A program made the position numbers and the translations under genes. 64,000 nucleotides of DNA from Aerococcaceae bacterium zg-1292 (GTDB lineage Bacteria; Bacillota; Bacilli; Lactobacillales; Aerococcaceae), in assembly GCA_016126655.1 (NCBI GenBank), contig CP065955.1:1781001-1845000 (forward strand). The letters are read 5' to 3'. Within the stretch, counting starts at the first letter, position 1. Each line of letters opens with the position of its first letter. The notes under the pieces are model-generated. The model had not been told where the DNA came from and ran no database searches. It saw only the letters and a list, made by a program, of their open reading frames with translations. This document shows, in pieces, positions 45,972 to 54,648 of the stretch.

Positions 45972-47909
45972 CTATTTCTTTTGTTTTAACACAAGTGCCG
46001 TATAAGGTTCAATCAAGAAATGATCAATCATACCGGTCATGTAATCGTCCGATAAATGTACCTGTCCATCCACTAATTTCATAATATAGTCGTCATATTC
46101 TAAACTATAAGCCAATGGATTTTCTTGGGCATTGTAAACTACAATCATCCGTTCGTCATCATTTGAGTACTCCAACGCTACCATTTGATAAGATGCGTGT
46201 AAAATACGCATCGTGCGTTGAATCTCTTCATACGTTTTCAAACGGAACATCGGCTCTGCCTTACGCAAGGCAATTAAGCCCCGAACGAGGCAGACAGTAT
46301 GTTCATAGTTTTCTTGGCGCAACCAATCCAATTGATTAATATGATTTGGCTGATTATAACTATCGCGAACACCATATTTTGTACGTAAAAATTCCTGTCC
46401 CGCATGAATAAACGGTACGCCTTGACTCAATAAAATAATTGAAGTCGCTAATTCATGACGGCGAATAATCGTGTCACGATCCATATGAGGGTCAGCAGTC
46501 ACTAACCGGTCATACAAGGTATAATTGTCGTGTGCTTCAACATATTGAATCACTTGTCCTGGCTCTAAATAATAATCCAAGCCAAGACCAGCCATGATAT
46601 TACCGGCAACTTGATTTTCCATATACCAAGCTCCATTGATAAAGCCACGTGTATGCGCGTCAAAATCATTACCTTTCAACGCTTCACGTAAGCTATCATT
46701 AAACTGTCCGATACGAGCCATGCGTTTAGCTTGATAATGACTAGCTTTTTTCTCAAATGGCAATTCCGTCATTAATTCCCAGCCTTCACCCAACATAATA
46801 ATACTCGAATCAATTTCATCTAATGCGCGTCGAATTTCATTCATTGTCTCAACATCATGAATGCCCATCAAGTCAAAGCGAAAACCATCAATATGATATT
46901 CTTTCGCCCAGTATGTCACACTGTCGACAATATATTTACGAACCATCGCGCGTTCCGATGCCGTATCATTACCGACACCTGTTCCATTTGAAAATTGACC
47001 GCTTTCTGTATGGCGGAAGAAATATCCCGGCACCGTCCGGTGGAAACTATGATTTTCTACTTCATAGACATGATTGTAGACAACGTCCATAATAATACGG
47101 ATACCCGCATCATGAAACCCTTGAATCATTTGCTTCATCTCTTTAATCCGGATAAAGGGGTCATAAGCATTGGTTGAATAACTCCCTTCGGGGGCATTAT
47201 AATTCAACGGGTCATAGCCCCAATTATATTGCGTCGGGTCTTCTCCCGTTTCATCCACTGAAGCATAATCAAACATCGGTAGAAATTCAACATGAGTCAC
47301 GCCCAATTGCTTAATATAATCGATACCTGTACTTGAACCAAGTGGATTTTTCGTCCCAGTTTCGATGGCGCCTAAAAATTTACCGCGTTTGGTTACACCA
47401 CTATTTTTATCCGCTGTAAAATCACGCACATGTAATTCGTAAATAACAGCATCCGTTGGTGCTGAAAAGGGCGCCATTCTCTCGCCCCACCCCTCAGGGT
47501 TTGTCCGCGATAAATCTACCACAACAGAACGTTTACCATTGACCGTCACTGCTTTTGAATACGGATCAACCGAACGTCGGCTGCTACCATCTTCAAATGT
47601 AACTTCATAACGATAGGTCATCCCATGACAATCACCGTCAACTTTAATCGTCCATACGGCTTCTTCTTCCTTAGTCATCAGATACTTTTCGAGTACAGGT
47701 GCATAGTAATCTTCATAAATGACTAATTCAACAGTATGGGCTGTTGGTGCCCAGAGACGAAATTCTGTTTGCTCTGCTGTATAGATAGCACCAAGCTCAC
47801 CAGCATAATGTAATTTTTCTAATTCAGCAATTTTAGGATTTAATTTAAATGTCCGAGTTTGCGGTTGTGGCCGATACTCGTCCAATGCAAGCGACTTATA
47901 ACGCTTCAC
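45972..47909 (-). CDS. pulA: Type I pullulanase (GH13)
   Basis: A 645-residue enzyme hydrolysing alpha-1,6 links in pullulan, glycogen or limit dextrins. A CBM48-type N-terminal domain (FRLWAPTAHTVELVIYED) precedes the GH13 barrel. The type I pullulanase signature YNWGYDPLNYNAPEGSY is present. The catalytic Asp is in DGFRFDLMG, the Glu in MLGEGWEL, and the third acid in VEAHDNYT. No signal peptide, so it works inside the cell on imported maltodextrin or glycogen. Confidence 0.95.
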   Translation of the reverse strand: MKRYKSLALDEYRPQPQTRTFKLNPKIAELEKLHYAGELGAIYTAEQTEFRLWAPTAHTVELVIYEDYYAPVLEKYLMTKEEEAVWTIKVDGDCHGMTYRYEVTFEDGSSRRSVDPYSKAVTVNGKRSVVVDLSRTNPEGWGERMAPFSAPTDAVIYELHVRDFTADKNSGVTKRGKFLGAIETGTKNPLGSSTGIDYIKQLGVTHVEFLPMFDYASVDETGEDPTQYNWGYDPLNYNAPEGSYSTNAYDPFIRIKEMKQMIQGFHDAGIRIIMDVVYNHVYEVENHSFHRTVPGYFFRHTESGQFSNGTGVGNDTASERAMVRKYIVDSVTYWAKEYHIDGFRFDLMGIHDVETMNEIRRALDEIDSSIIMLGEGWELMTELPFEKKASHYQAKRMARIGQFNDSLREALKGNDFDAHTRGFINGAWYMENQVAGNIMAGLGLDYYLEPGQVIQYVEAHDNYTLYDRLVTADPHMDRDTIIRRHELATSIILLSQGVPFIHAGQEFLRTKYGVRDSYNQPNHINQLDWLRQENYEHTVCLVRGLIALRKAEPMFRLKTYEEIQRTMRILHASYQMVALEYSNDDERMIVVYNAQENPLAYSLEYDDYIMKLVDGQVHLSDDYMTGMIDHFLIEPYTALVLKQKK

Positions 47910-47939
47910 CCTACCACTCCTTTATTGATATATTATTAT

Positions 47940-48713
47940 TTACAATGTTGTTAATTCTAATTGAACCGGACAATGATCCGACCCGATTACTTCCGGCAAA
48001 ATAGTTGCCGATTGCATCCAATCGATGATTTGATTTGAGACGATAAAATAATCAATCCGCCACCCAATGTTGCGTTCACGCGCTTTATTCATATAACTCC
48101 ACCATGTGTACGCACCTGTTGTTTCTGGATTAAAATAACGAAAACTATCTGTATAACCAGCTGCTAACACAGCTGTCATTTTTTCACGTTCTTCTATTGT
48201 AAAGCCCGCATTGCGCTGATTACTTTGTGGATTTGCCAAATCAATCGCTTGGTGTGCCACATTGAGGTCTCCACAAAACACAACGGTTTTGATATGATTT
48301 AGCTGATTGATATACGCTAAAAAATCATCCTCCCATTGCTGACGATAGGTAAGTCTTGATAAGTCACGCTTAGCATTAGGTGTATACACCGTCACCAGGT
48401 AACAATGCTCAAACTCTACTGTAATCACACGGCCCTCTTGATCATGTTCTTCAATACCTATTCCATATTGAACACTAATCGGTGGAATTTTGGTTAAAAT
48501 CGCCGTACCCGAATAGCCTTTTTTTACCGCTGAAGACCAATAGGCAAAATACCCCAGTGCTTGAAAATCAAAGGACACCTGCTCTGCTTGTGCTTTTGTT
48601 TCTTGTAAACACAACACATCCGGATTGTATTGACTCAATAGACGTTGCAGTGCTTCTTTGTTTAACACCGAACGTATTCCATTAACATTCCACGAGATTA
48701 ATTTTACGCTCAT
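47940..48713 (-). CDS. exoA: Exodeoxyribonuclease III
   Basis: A 257-residue AP endonuclease/3' exonuclease of base excision repair. Motifs: LISWNVNGIRS (metal Asn), LCLQETKA (Glu), YTPNAKRDLSR, FCGDLNVAHQAIDL, WWSY and the final GSDHCPV. Length is normal. It lies 30 bases before pulA on the same strand with no terminator between, so the two may share a transcript. Confidence 0.95.
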   Translation of the reverse strand: MSVKLISWNVNGIRSVLNKEALQRLLSQYNPDVLCLQETKAQAEQVSFDFQALGYFAYWSSAVKKGYSGTAILTKIPPISVQYGIGIEEHDQEGRVITVEFEHCYLVTVYTPNAKRDLSRLTYRQQWEDDFLAYINQLNHIKTVVFCGDLNVAHQAIDLANPQSNQRNAGFTIEEREKMTAVLAAGYTDSFRYFNPETTGAYTWWSYMNKARERNIGWRIDYFIVSNQIIDWMQSATILPEVIGSDHCPVQLELTTL

Positions 48714-48920
48714 AATTCCTCCGTTTTTTACCTGTTTATCTATCTGACAATCGACTCATCCTATGTATGATTTAGATACGTTCCTATTCTATCACAAACT
48801 TTGTTAGAATCAACCTAATCTGACAATGTTAACACAAATTTTTCACATTGAGATTCACTCAAGCCACTCATCCACGTCTGATGAATCTTGTTACTTATTC
48901 AGTCTCTTTAATACCATTTC

Positions 48921-49661
48921 TTACGTAATTTCCATCAATTCTTTAAAAAATGCTCCCATTTCTTGTTGAATCGTTAAAACATCCTTGCGCTGAATCGGCA
49001 CTGCCGTTTGATTAACGACAATTATTTTCTCGCCACTAAAATAATTAACGAGTCCTGCTGCTGGATACACTACCAGTGATGTACCGGCAATAATCATTAA
49101 ATCCGCCGACGCTATCGCTTGTATCGCTTTAGTTAGTACTGCTTCATCCAGTGATTCCTCGTAGAGTACGACATCCGGCTTTACAATGGCTCCATCTTTT
49201 ATGCAACGAGGAATGCCATCTTGGTCAAGTGTTAATTCATTCAAATCATATGTTTGAGCACACTGTGTACACGTATTCCGCCATACCGAGCCATGCAATT
49301 CTAACACATTAGTACTACCTGCTTGCTGATGTAACCCATCAATATTTTGAGTTACAACTGTGACTTCTTTACCAAATGTTTCTAACCACTGAGCAAATCG
49401 GTGGGCTACATTAGGTTTTGCTTGGCGATGGACTAGTTTATCAAAGTAAAATTCAAAAAATACTTTTGGAAACTGACGATAAAAGGAATGCGAAACAATT
49501 TGTTCTGGCGAATAATGATAACCCTGTTCAGCAACAAATAATCCTTTTGCTGAGCGAAAATCAGGAATACCGCTATTGGTCGACACACCCGCTCCACTAA
49601 ATAAGACAATTCTTTTACTACGTTTAATTAATAACTGCATTGCTTGTAATTGCTCTAGCAT
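48921..49661 (-). CDS. Sir2 family NAD-dependent deacylase
   Basis: A 246-residue sirtuin: NAD site GAGVSTNSGIPDFRS, TQNIDGLHQQAG, catalytic His123 in ELHGSV, and AGTSLVVYPAAGLV. The zinc ribbon is unusual. It has CTQC (Cys131, Cys134) and Cys153, but the expected fourth Cys of the second CxxC pair is Asp156 (RCIKDGAIVKPDVV). The pattern could still bind zinc with three Cys and one Asp, or the site is degraded. The rest of the protein is intact, so it is probably active. Confidence 0.9.
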   Translation of the reverse strand: MLEQLQAMQLLIKRSKRIVLFSGAGVSTNSGIPDFRSAKGLFVAEQGYHYSPEQIVSHSFYRQFPKVFFEFYFDKLVHRQAKPNVAHRFAQWLETFGKEVTVVTQNIDGLHQQAGSTNVLELHGSVWRNTCTQCAQTYDLNELTLDQDGIPRCIKDGAIVKPDVVLYEESLDEAVLTKAIQAIASADLMIIAGTSLVVYPAAGLVNYFSGEKIIVVNQTAVPIQRKDVLTIQQEMGAFFKELMEIT

Positions 49662-49689
49662 AGTAACTTCACCTCAAATATAGTATAGC

Positions 49690-49865
49690 AGAAAAAAACT
49701 CAGCGAGAGAAGATACGCTGGTTTGAATCAGTGGAGAAGACAATAGGATGAACAAGCATACACAGAAGAGTGATGTCCAATCAACTTGTGCGAGCCTCAC
49801 AATCATATTGCGCCAAGGGGCGCTTTGAATCTCTTCATTTGAATGCATCGAAACTGGTGTTATTT
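49690..49865. repeat. Remnants of the palindromic repeat in a 626-bp gene-free gap
   Basis: CAGCGAGAG, GTTTGAATCAGTGGAGAAG, GATGTCCAATCAAC and GCGCTTTGAATCTC keep repeat landmarks but no good pairing. The rest of the gap (49866-50287) holds one short hairpin, AATGCctACCTTATAAGGTaaGCATT (49870-49895), and AT-rich DNA with no convincing gene. Confidence 0.35.
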
Positions 49866-50287
49866 CAAAAAATGCCTACCTTATAAGGTAAGCATTCAGA
49901 TAAGGTCAAACAATGTTGCCCTTTAGCAGTCCAAACACTGCTTTTTAAAATTAATTGTATCCTTTTATAAATATGTGTTTAATACAGCATGCTCGCAATC
50001 AAAAACAAACACTTTTTTATTAGCATCATTTATCCAGCAACGATAATCAATAATTTCTATTTTGTTTTCAAATTACAGAAATTTTAGGTAGGGTTTCCAT
50101 GTCTTTTTAAATTTTACGCGCCACGATACTTTTTTTAAAATAACATAGCATTAACTTCTCTTACTCGCTATGCAATTTCAGCCGATATGAGAGATGAATT
50201 TATTAGAACCGCTATTATAATTGCTCCTCGTATGGTCATTCGCTTTAGTTAACTATACGTTCGCTTCAAAATTACTCTAAAAGTATC

Positions 50288-51499
50288 CTACAACCAATCA
50301 GCGAAACGTTGATTCGCACGTTGGATGTATTGCGCATCAATCACTTCAGCAGTTGTTTGGTCAATTGCTTCTTGTACTAATGCATCAATATCTAACGCTT
50401 GTTCCATCACTTCAACACGGTCTAATTTCGGCTTTGTACGTGGCGATGACGGAGCAAATACCGTACAACAATCTTCATAAGGCTCATTACTAATCGCATA
50501 AGTTCCAATCTGCTCTGCTTGTTGAATAATTTCTGTTTTATCCACCGCAATTAATGGTCTCAAAATCGGTGTCGCTGTCACTGCATTAATCGCATGCATA
50601 CTAGTCAATGTTTGACTCGCCACTTGTCCAAGTGACTCACCAGTTACAATTGCTTGCCCATGACGTTTTTCCAATAAACCATCCATAATACGTAACATCA
50701 TCCGCCGCATAATCGTCATTGAGTAGTCTTCAGGGATATTTTCTTTAATCGCTTCTTGAATCTTGGTAAATGGTACATTTAAAAACTGAATCGGCATCGC
50801 ATATTTTGCTAATACCGCGGTTAAATGCTTCGTCTTATCCAATGCTTGTGGACTGGTGTACGGTGGACTACTAAAATGCACTGCCTCAATCTCTAAACCA
50901 CGCTTAATCATTTGATAGCCAGCAATCGGTGAGTCAAAGCCACCTGACAACATTAATAATCCTTTTCCGCTTGAGCCGTATGGTAGCCCTCCTAAACCTG
51001 CATATGACGTTAAACTTAAATTTGCCCCAGTATTTTGATGGATACTAATCGTTAATTTATGTTTCGCATGGCGTAAATCAACATTCAACATCGGAAAAGT
51101 TTCCCCAATTTTAAAACCGACTTCACGCTGTAAACTCATTGTATCGTATTCAAACGACTTATCGGAACGCTTAACAACAACACGATAGGTGTCTCCTGCT
51201 TGCAAATCAATCTGTTCAAATAATTCTACTGCCTTCTCTTTAATCGCATCAATATCTTTTTCTACTCGATGCACCGGTTCAAAACGTGAAATCCCGGGAA
51301 TCGTTTTTAATATCTCAACCACGTCTTCTATCGGTGCCGTCTCCCATGTCAAATGCATAAAATCATGATTAGCAACAATTTTAATGCGTTCTAAATGTTT
51401 TGTTTGCTGACGAATATGCTCCCCTAAACGATTTTGAAATGATTTTCGATTGCGGCCTTTTGTTGATAGTTCACCATAGTGTATAACAATTTGTTGCAT
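50288..51499 (-). CDS. thiI: tRNA 4-thiouridine synthase
   Basis: A 403-residue enzyme that uses ATP and sulfur from a cysteine desulfurase to make s4U8 in tRNA. The N-terminal ferredoxin-like and THUMP domains are followed by the PP-loop GLLMLSGGFDSPIAGY and TGESLGQVASQT. The C-terminal rhodanese domain found in E. coli ThiI is missing, as is usual in Firmicutes with a dedicated NifS partner. That partner is 18 bases upstream. Confidence 0.95.
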   Translation of the reverse strand: MQQIVIHYGELSTKGRNRKSFQNRLGEHIRQQTKHLERIKIVANHDFMHLTWETAPIEDVVEILKTIPGISRFEPVHRVEKDIDAIKEKAVELFEQIDLQAGDTYRVVVKRSDKSFEYDTMSLQREVGFKIGETFPMLNVDLRHAKHKLTISIHQNTGANLSLTSYAGLGGLPYGSSGKGLLMLSGGFDSPIAGYQMIKRGLEIEAVHFSSPPYTSPQALDKTKHLTAVLAKYAMPIQFLNVPFTKIQEAIKENIPEDYSMTIMRRMMLRIMDGLLEKRHGQAIVTGESLGQVASQTLTSMHAINAVTATPILRPLIAVDKTEIIQQAEQIGTYAISNEPYEDCCTVFAPSSPRTKPKLDRVEVMEQALDIDALVQEAIDQTTAEVIDAQYIQRANQRFADWL

Positions 51500-51517
51500 A
51501 AAAACTTTCTATCCTCT

Positions 51518-52651
51518 CTAATTAAATTGCGCTGTCACTGTCTCAATCGCTTTAATGAGTGCTGTCACATCCGCTTGTGTCGTCGTACTAGCCATACTAA
51601 TACGAATAGCCGACGTTGAAAGATGTTCTGGTACTGACATCGCTGCTAATGTATGATGCTGTTGGTGCTTACGACTAGAGCACGCACTTGTTGTAGAGAC
51701 CATCACATACTTCGCTTCAAAAGCATGTACCAATACTTCGCCTGGAATCGTAGGAAATGCCGCACAAATAATATGTTCACTCGCACTCTCTTTGGCAAAC
51801 ACTATCCACTTATGTTCCTCTAACGCGGCAATAATATCTTGGCGATAGGCTTGCAAACGTAATTTCACTTCATCTTGTGCTGCGACTGCCAGGCGTAATG
51901 CTTTGGCTGTTGCTACAATACTCGCCAAATTTTCAGTACCACTACGTAAACCCGACTCTTGTCCTCCACCATATAAAAACGGCTGGCTGCTCACACGTTG
52001 TTTCATCATCAGTATTCCGGCACCACGTCCTGCATGAAATTTATGTCCAGATAATGTTACCGCGTCGATACGCTCATTTGTCAGTTGCTCAAATTGTGTC
52101 GTTACGGCTTGTACACCATCCACATGCCAAATAATTTGCGGGTATTGGTTTAATAATGTCGCCATTTGATTTAATGGTTGAACACTCCCTACCTCATTAT
52201 TAATTGCCATAGTTGAAATTAATAATGTATTGGCATCTAACAACTGTTCCAACGCCATAATATCAATCATGCCATCTGCGTTAACAGGTATTTGTTGAAC
52301 ATCAAATCCCTGTGCTTGTAGCCATGAAATTTGTTCAGAAATAGACGGGTGTTCAATGGCTGAGATTAAGATACGTTTAGCATCCGGACGCATATGATTG
52401 AGTGCTGGCACCATCGATTGCATCACCCAATTATTCGCTTCAGTCCCACTCGAAGTAAAATAGACTTCTTTAGGCTGAACATGTAATAATGTGGCTACTT
52501 GCTCACGTGCTTGTGATAATAATTTTTGTGCCAATACACCTAAGGCATGGATACTGGATGGATTAGCAAAACATTGCTGCGCGACTTTTTGATACGTCTC
52601 TAGTACTTCTGGATTTGGCTGGGTTGTAGCACTATTATCAAAATAATACAT
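51518..52651 (-). CDS. Cysteine desulfurase (NifS/IscS-like, ThiI partner)
   Basis: A 377-residue PLP enzyme: YFDNSATTQPN start, TSSGTEANNW, HVDGVQAV, the PLP lysine in LSGHKFHAGRGAG, and the active-site Cys in TTSACSSRK. The Cys loop is of the NifZ/YrvO-like type. Its position between ezrA and thiI is the conserved Firmicutes order, so it most likely feeds sulfur to ThiI. Confidence 0.94.
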   Translation of the reverse strand: MYYFDNSATTQPNPEVLETYQKVAQQCFANPSSIHALGVLAQKLLSQAREQVATLLHVQPKEVYFTSSGTEANNWVMQSMVPALNHMRPDAKRILISAIEHPSISEQISWLQAQGFDVQQIPVNADGMIDIMALEQLLDANTLLISTMAINNEVGSVQPLNQMATLLNQYPQIIWHVDGVQAVTTQFEQLTNERIDAVTLSGHKFHAGRGAGILMMKQRVSSQPFLYGGGQESGLRSGTENLASIVATAKALRLAVAAQDEVKLRLQAYRQDIIAALEEHKWIVFAKESASEHIICAAFPTIPGEVLVHAFEAKYVMVSTTSACSSRKHQQHHTLAAMSVPEHLSTSAIRISMASTTTQADVTALIKAIETVTAQFN

Positions 52652-52694
52652 GATTAAACTAACTCCTTACTAAAATATATATTGATAAAAGGCG

Positions 52695-52727
52695 AACGGG
52701 ATTGGTTCTTTGATACCCAATCCCGTT
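52695..52727 (-). terminator. Hairpin after ezrA
   Basis: AACGGGATTGG (52695-52705) pairs with CCAATCCCGTT (52717-52727), a perfect 11-bp stem between ezrA and the desulfurase gene. The U tract on the minus strand is poor, so it may only reduce readthrough. Confidence 0.6.
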
Positions 52728-52732
52728 TAGTA

Positions 52733-54457
52733 TTAATAAATACGATTTTGCTTTTCTTTATGATACATACGGCGCACTTGTGTTGGCGCTTCTTGATCCA
52801 CACGACGCAACGCCTTTTCGATTACCGCTAAACTATCTTGATAACGGAATTCTTGATGGAATAAATATTGAGCTTCTTTAATGGCTGCATCCACATCGGC
52901 GTAGTCATAGCGGAATCGATTGCTATGTTGAATCATATACTCAGTCAACATTGCATCATCCACTGTTGTATCAGTCAATTCTTCTAACTGATTCAAGTTT
53001 TCAATTAATGCTGCCTCTAATGCTTCTACTTCGCGAATATCTACACGAACACGGTTCAGATTTTTTGCCAACTCTTCAATTTGGTCAGTCACTTTGTAGA
53101 ACAAGCTATAGTACGATTCATGTAAGCCTGGCAAATGATGTTTTTCCACTTTTCGTTTTAAGTTACGCAAATCCATCTCATATAAGTCAAGATTTTGCTT
53201 CACTTCTTTTTCTTTCACATTCATTTTGGCTATGCCATCGACGATTTCAACTTGTTTTTCTTCAATTTCATCCACATGTTTTTTAATTTTTTTCAAGTTA
53301 GATTCAATTTGAGAATAAATGGCTTGTCGATTTTCAATCGCTTGGACTAAATCTGTATAACGTGTCATCTCAAGGCGTACTTGCTCAGCTAATTGACTTA
53401 CTTGCTCAATTTCATTTTTATGTAAAATATAGCTTTGGGCAATACGGTCCACTTCGATGCCGGAATAACGAATATTTTCAGATACTTGATTTAATTGGTC
53501 ACCCAATTGCTTAATATGACGGTCTGTATATTCTTTCGCCGCAATTTCTGACTCCATTAAATCATACAAGGAATTGATTTCACGTTCTGCTTTATCCATT
53601 TGCGTACGCGCTTCTTCCAGACTGGCACTTTTAATATTATTTTTGGCTTCATTTAATTTTTCCTGGACAGCATCAATTTCTTCCGGAATATTCACATCAC
53701 CAAAATTAAAATGACTATCGACCATTCGTTGATAGCCGTCACGTAAGTCTTCAATCGAATCTTCATACGTGTTTTTAATTTGATTATACATCGCTGGGAT
53801 TTTTTCTAAAATACCTTCTAAGCTCGACATATCAGAATCAATAGATGACAGCATTTCGCGAGCTTCCAAATGGTCTCCTGCAGCGGTGAGCTCATTGTAT
53901 TTCGTAAAATTCAACTCAATATATTGAAGATTTTTCTCTAATGTTTCAATCGCTGGACCATAATCAAAACTATGGTTCAATACACTTTTACGTGCAGTAT
54001 GGTAACGGTCAAGCAATTGTTCATTTAGCTCACTATTTTCAGTGTCCACTTGTAACAATTCTTGCAATGCCAGATTCAATGCCTCTACTTGGGACTCTGT
54101 TTCATCCAGCATTTCACTTGCTTCATCCATCACACGTTTTGCTTTAAAAATATTCATTTGTTCAGCAAATTGCTCTGCGCCTACAATTGCTGCTTCAATT
54201 TCACTAAATTGATAATTAGTAATCGTCTGCCAATTGGCTACTAGCGATTCATATTTACGCTTCATCTGACCAGATAATTCCATATTTTTCAATGTAAATA
54301 ATTGATCTGGAATCGGCACTGCCATTACTCGATTCTTTCGTTCTTCCAATTCATTAATCGCATCCTTGCGTTGTCTACCTAAATAAAAATAGATACCGTA
54401 TCCTACTAACACAAGAATGACAATAATAAATAATATATCTGAAAATCTCAATGTCAT
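52733..54457 (-). CDS. ezrA: Septation ring regulator EzrA
   Basis: A 574-residue protein with one N-terminal membrane helix (ILFIIVILVLVGYGIYFYLG), a basic RRKDAINELEERKNR stretch, and then long spectrin-like coiled-coil repeats to the C-terminus, the EzrA layout and length. It links the membrane with FtsZ and wall synthesis during division. It precedes the desulfurase-thiI pair, a conserved order in lactic acid bacteria. Confidence 0.94.
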   Translation of the reverse strand: MTLRFSDILFIIVILVLVGYGIYFYLGRQRKDAINELEERKNRVMAVPIPDQLFTLKNMELSGQMKRKYESLVANWQTITNYQFSEIEAAIVGAEQFAEQMNIFKAKRVMDEASEMLDETESQVEALNLALQELLQVDTENSELNEQLLDRYHTARKSVLNHSFDYGPAIETLEKNLQYIELNFTKYNELTAAGDHLEAREMLSSIDSDMSSLEGILEKIPAMYNQIKNTYEDSIEDLRDGYQRMVDSHFNFGDVNIPEEIDAVQEKLNEAKNNIKSASLEEARTQMDKAEREINSLYDLMESEIAAKEYTDRHIKQLGDQLNQVSENIRYSGIEVDRIAQSYILHKNEIEQVSQLAEQVRLEMTRYTDLVQAIENRQAIYSQIESNLKKIKKHVDEIEEKQVEIVDGIAKMNVKEKEVKQNLDLYEMDLRNLKRKVEKHHLPGLHESYYSLFYKVTDQIEELAKNLNRVRVDIREVEALEAALIENLNQLEELTDTTVDDAMLTEYMIQHSNRFRYDYADVDAAIKEAQYLFHQEFRYQDSLAVIEKALRRVDQEAPTQVRRMYHKEKQNRIY

Positions 54458-54648
54458 TCGCTCCTCTATTCCCTTAATTGCTGTATATAATTTTCTTGTA
54501 AATGCACAGTCTATCTATTAGATTATAGCACTTAAACCGTGAGAATAAAAGAATAATCCACATAAAATTTAGCCAATCATTCGAAAAAATTTGTGAAATT
54601 TCACTTAAGAATGACCCATTTAACTCGAGAATCGATATTTACACTATG

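Noticed and set aside
49866-50287. Gap checked for a tRNA, small gene or riboswitch
   Set aside because: Only AT-rich DNA and one short hairpin were seen; nothing is supported on either strand.
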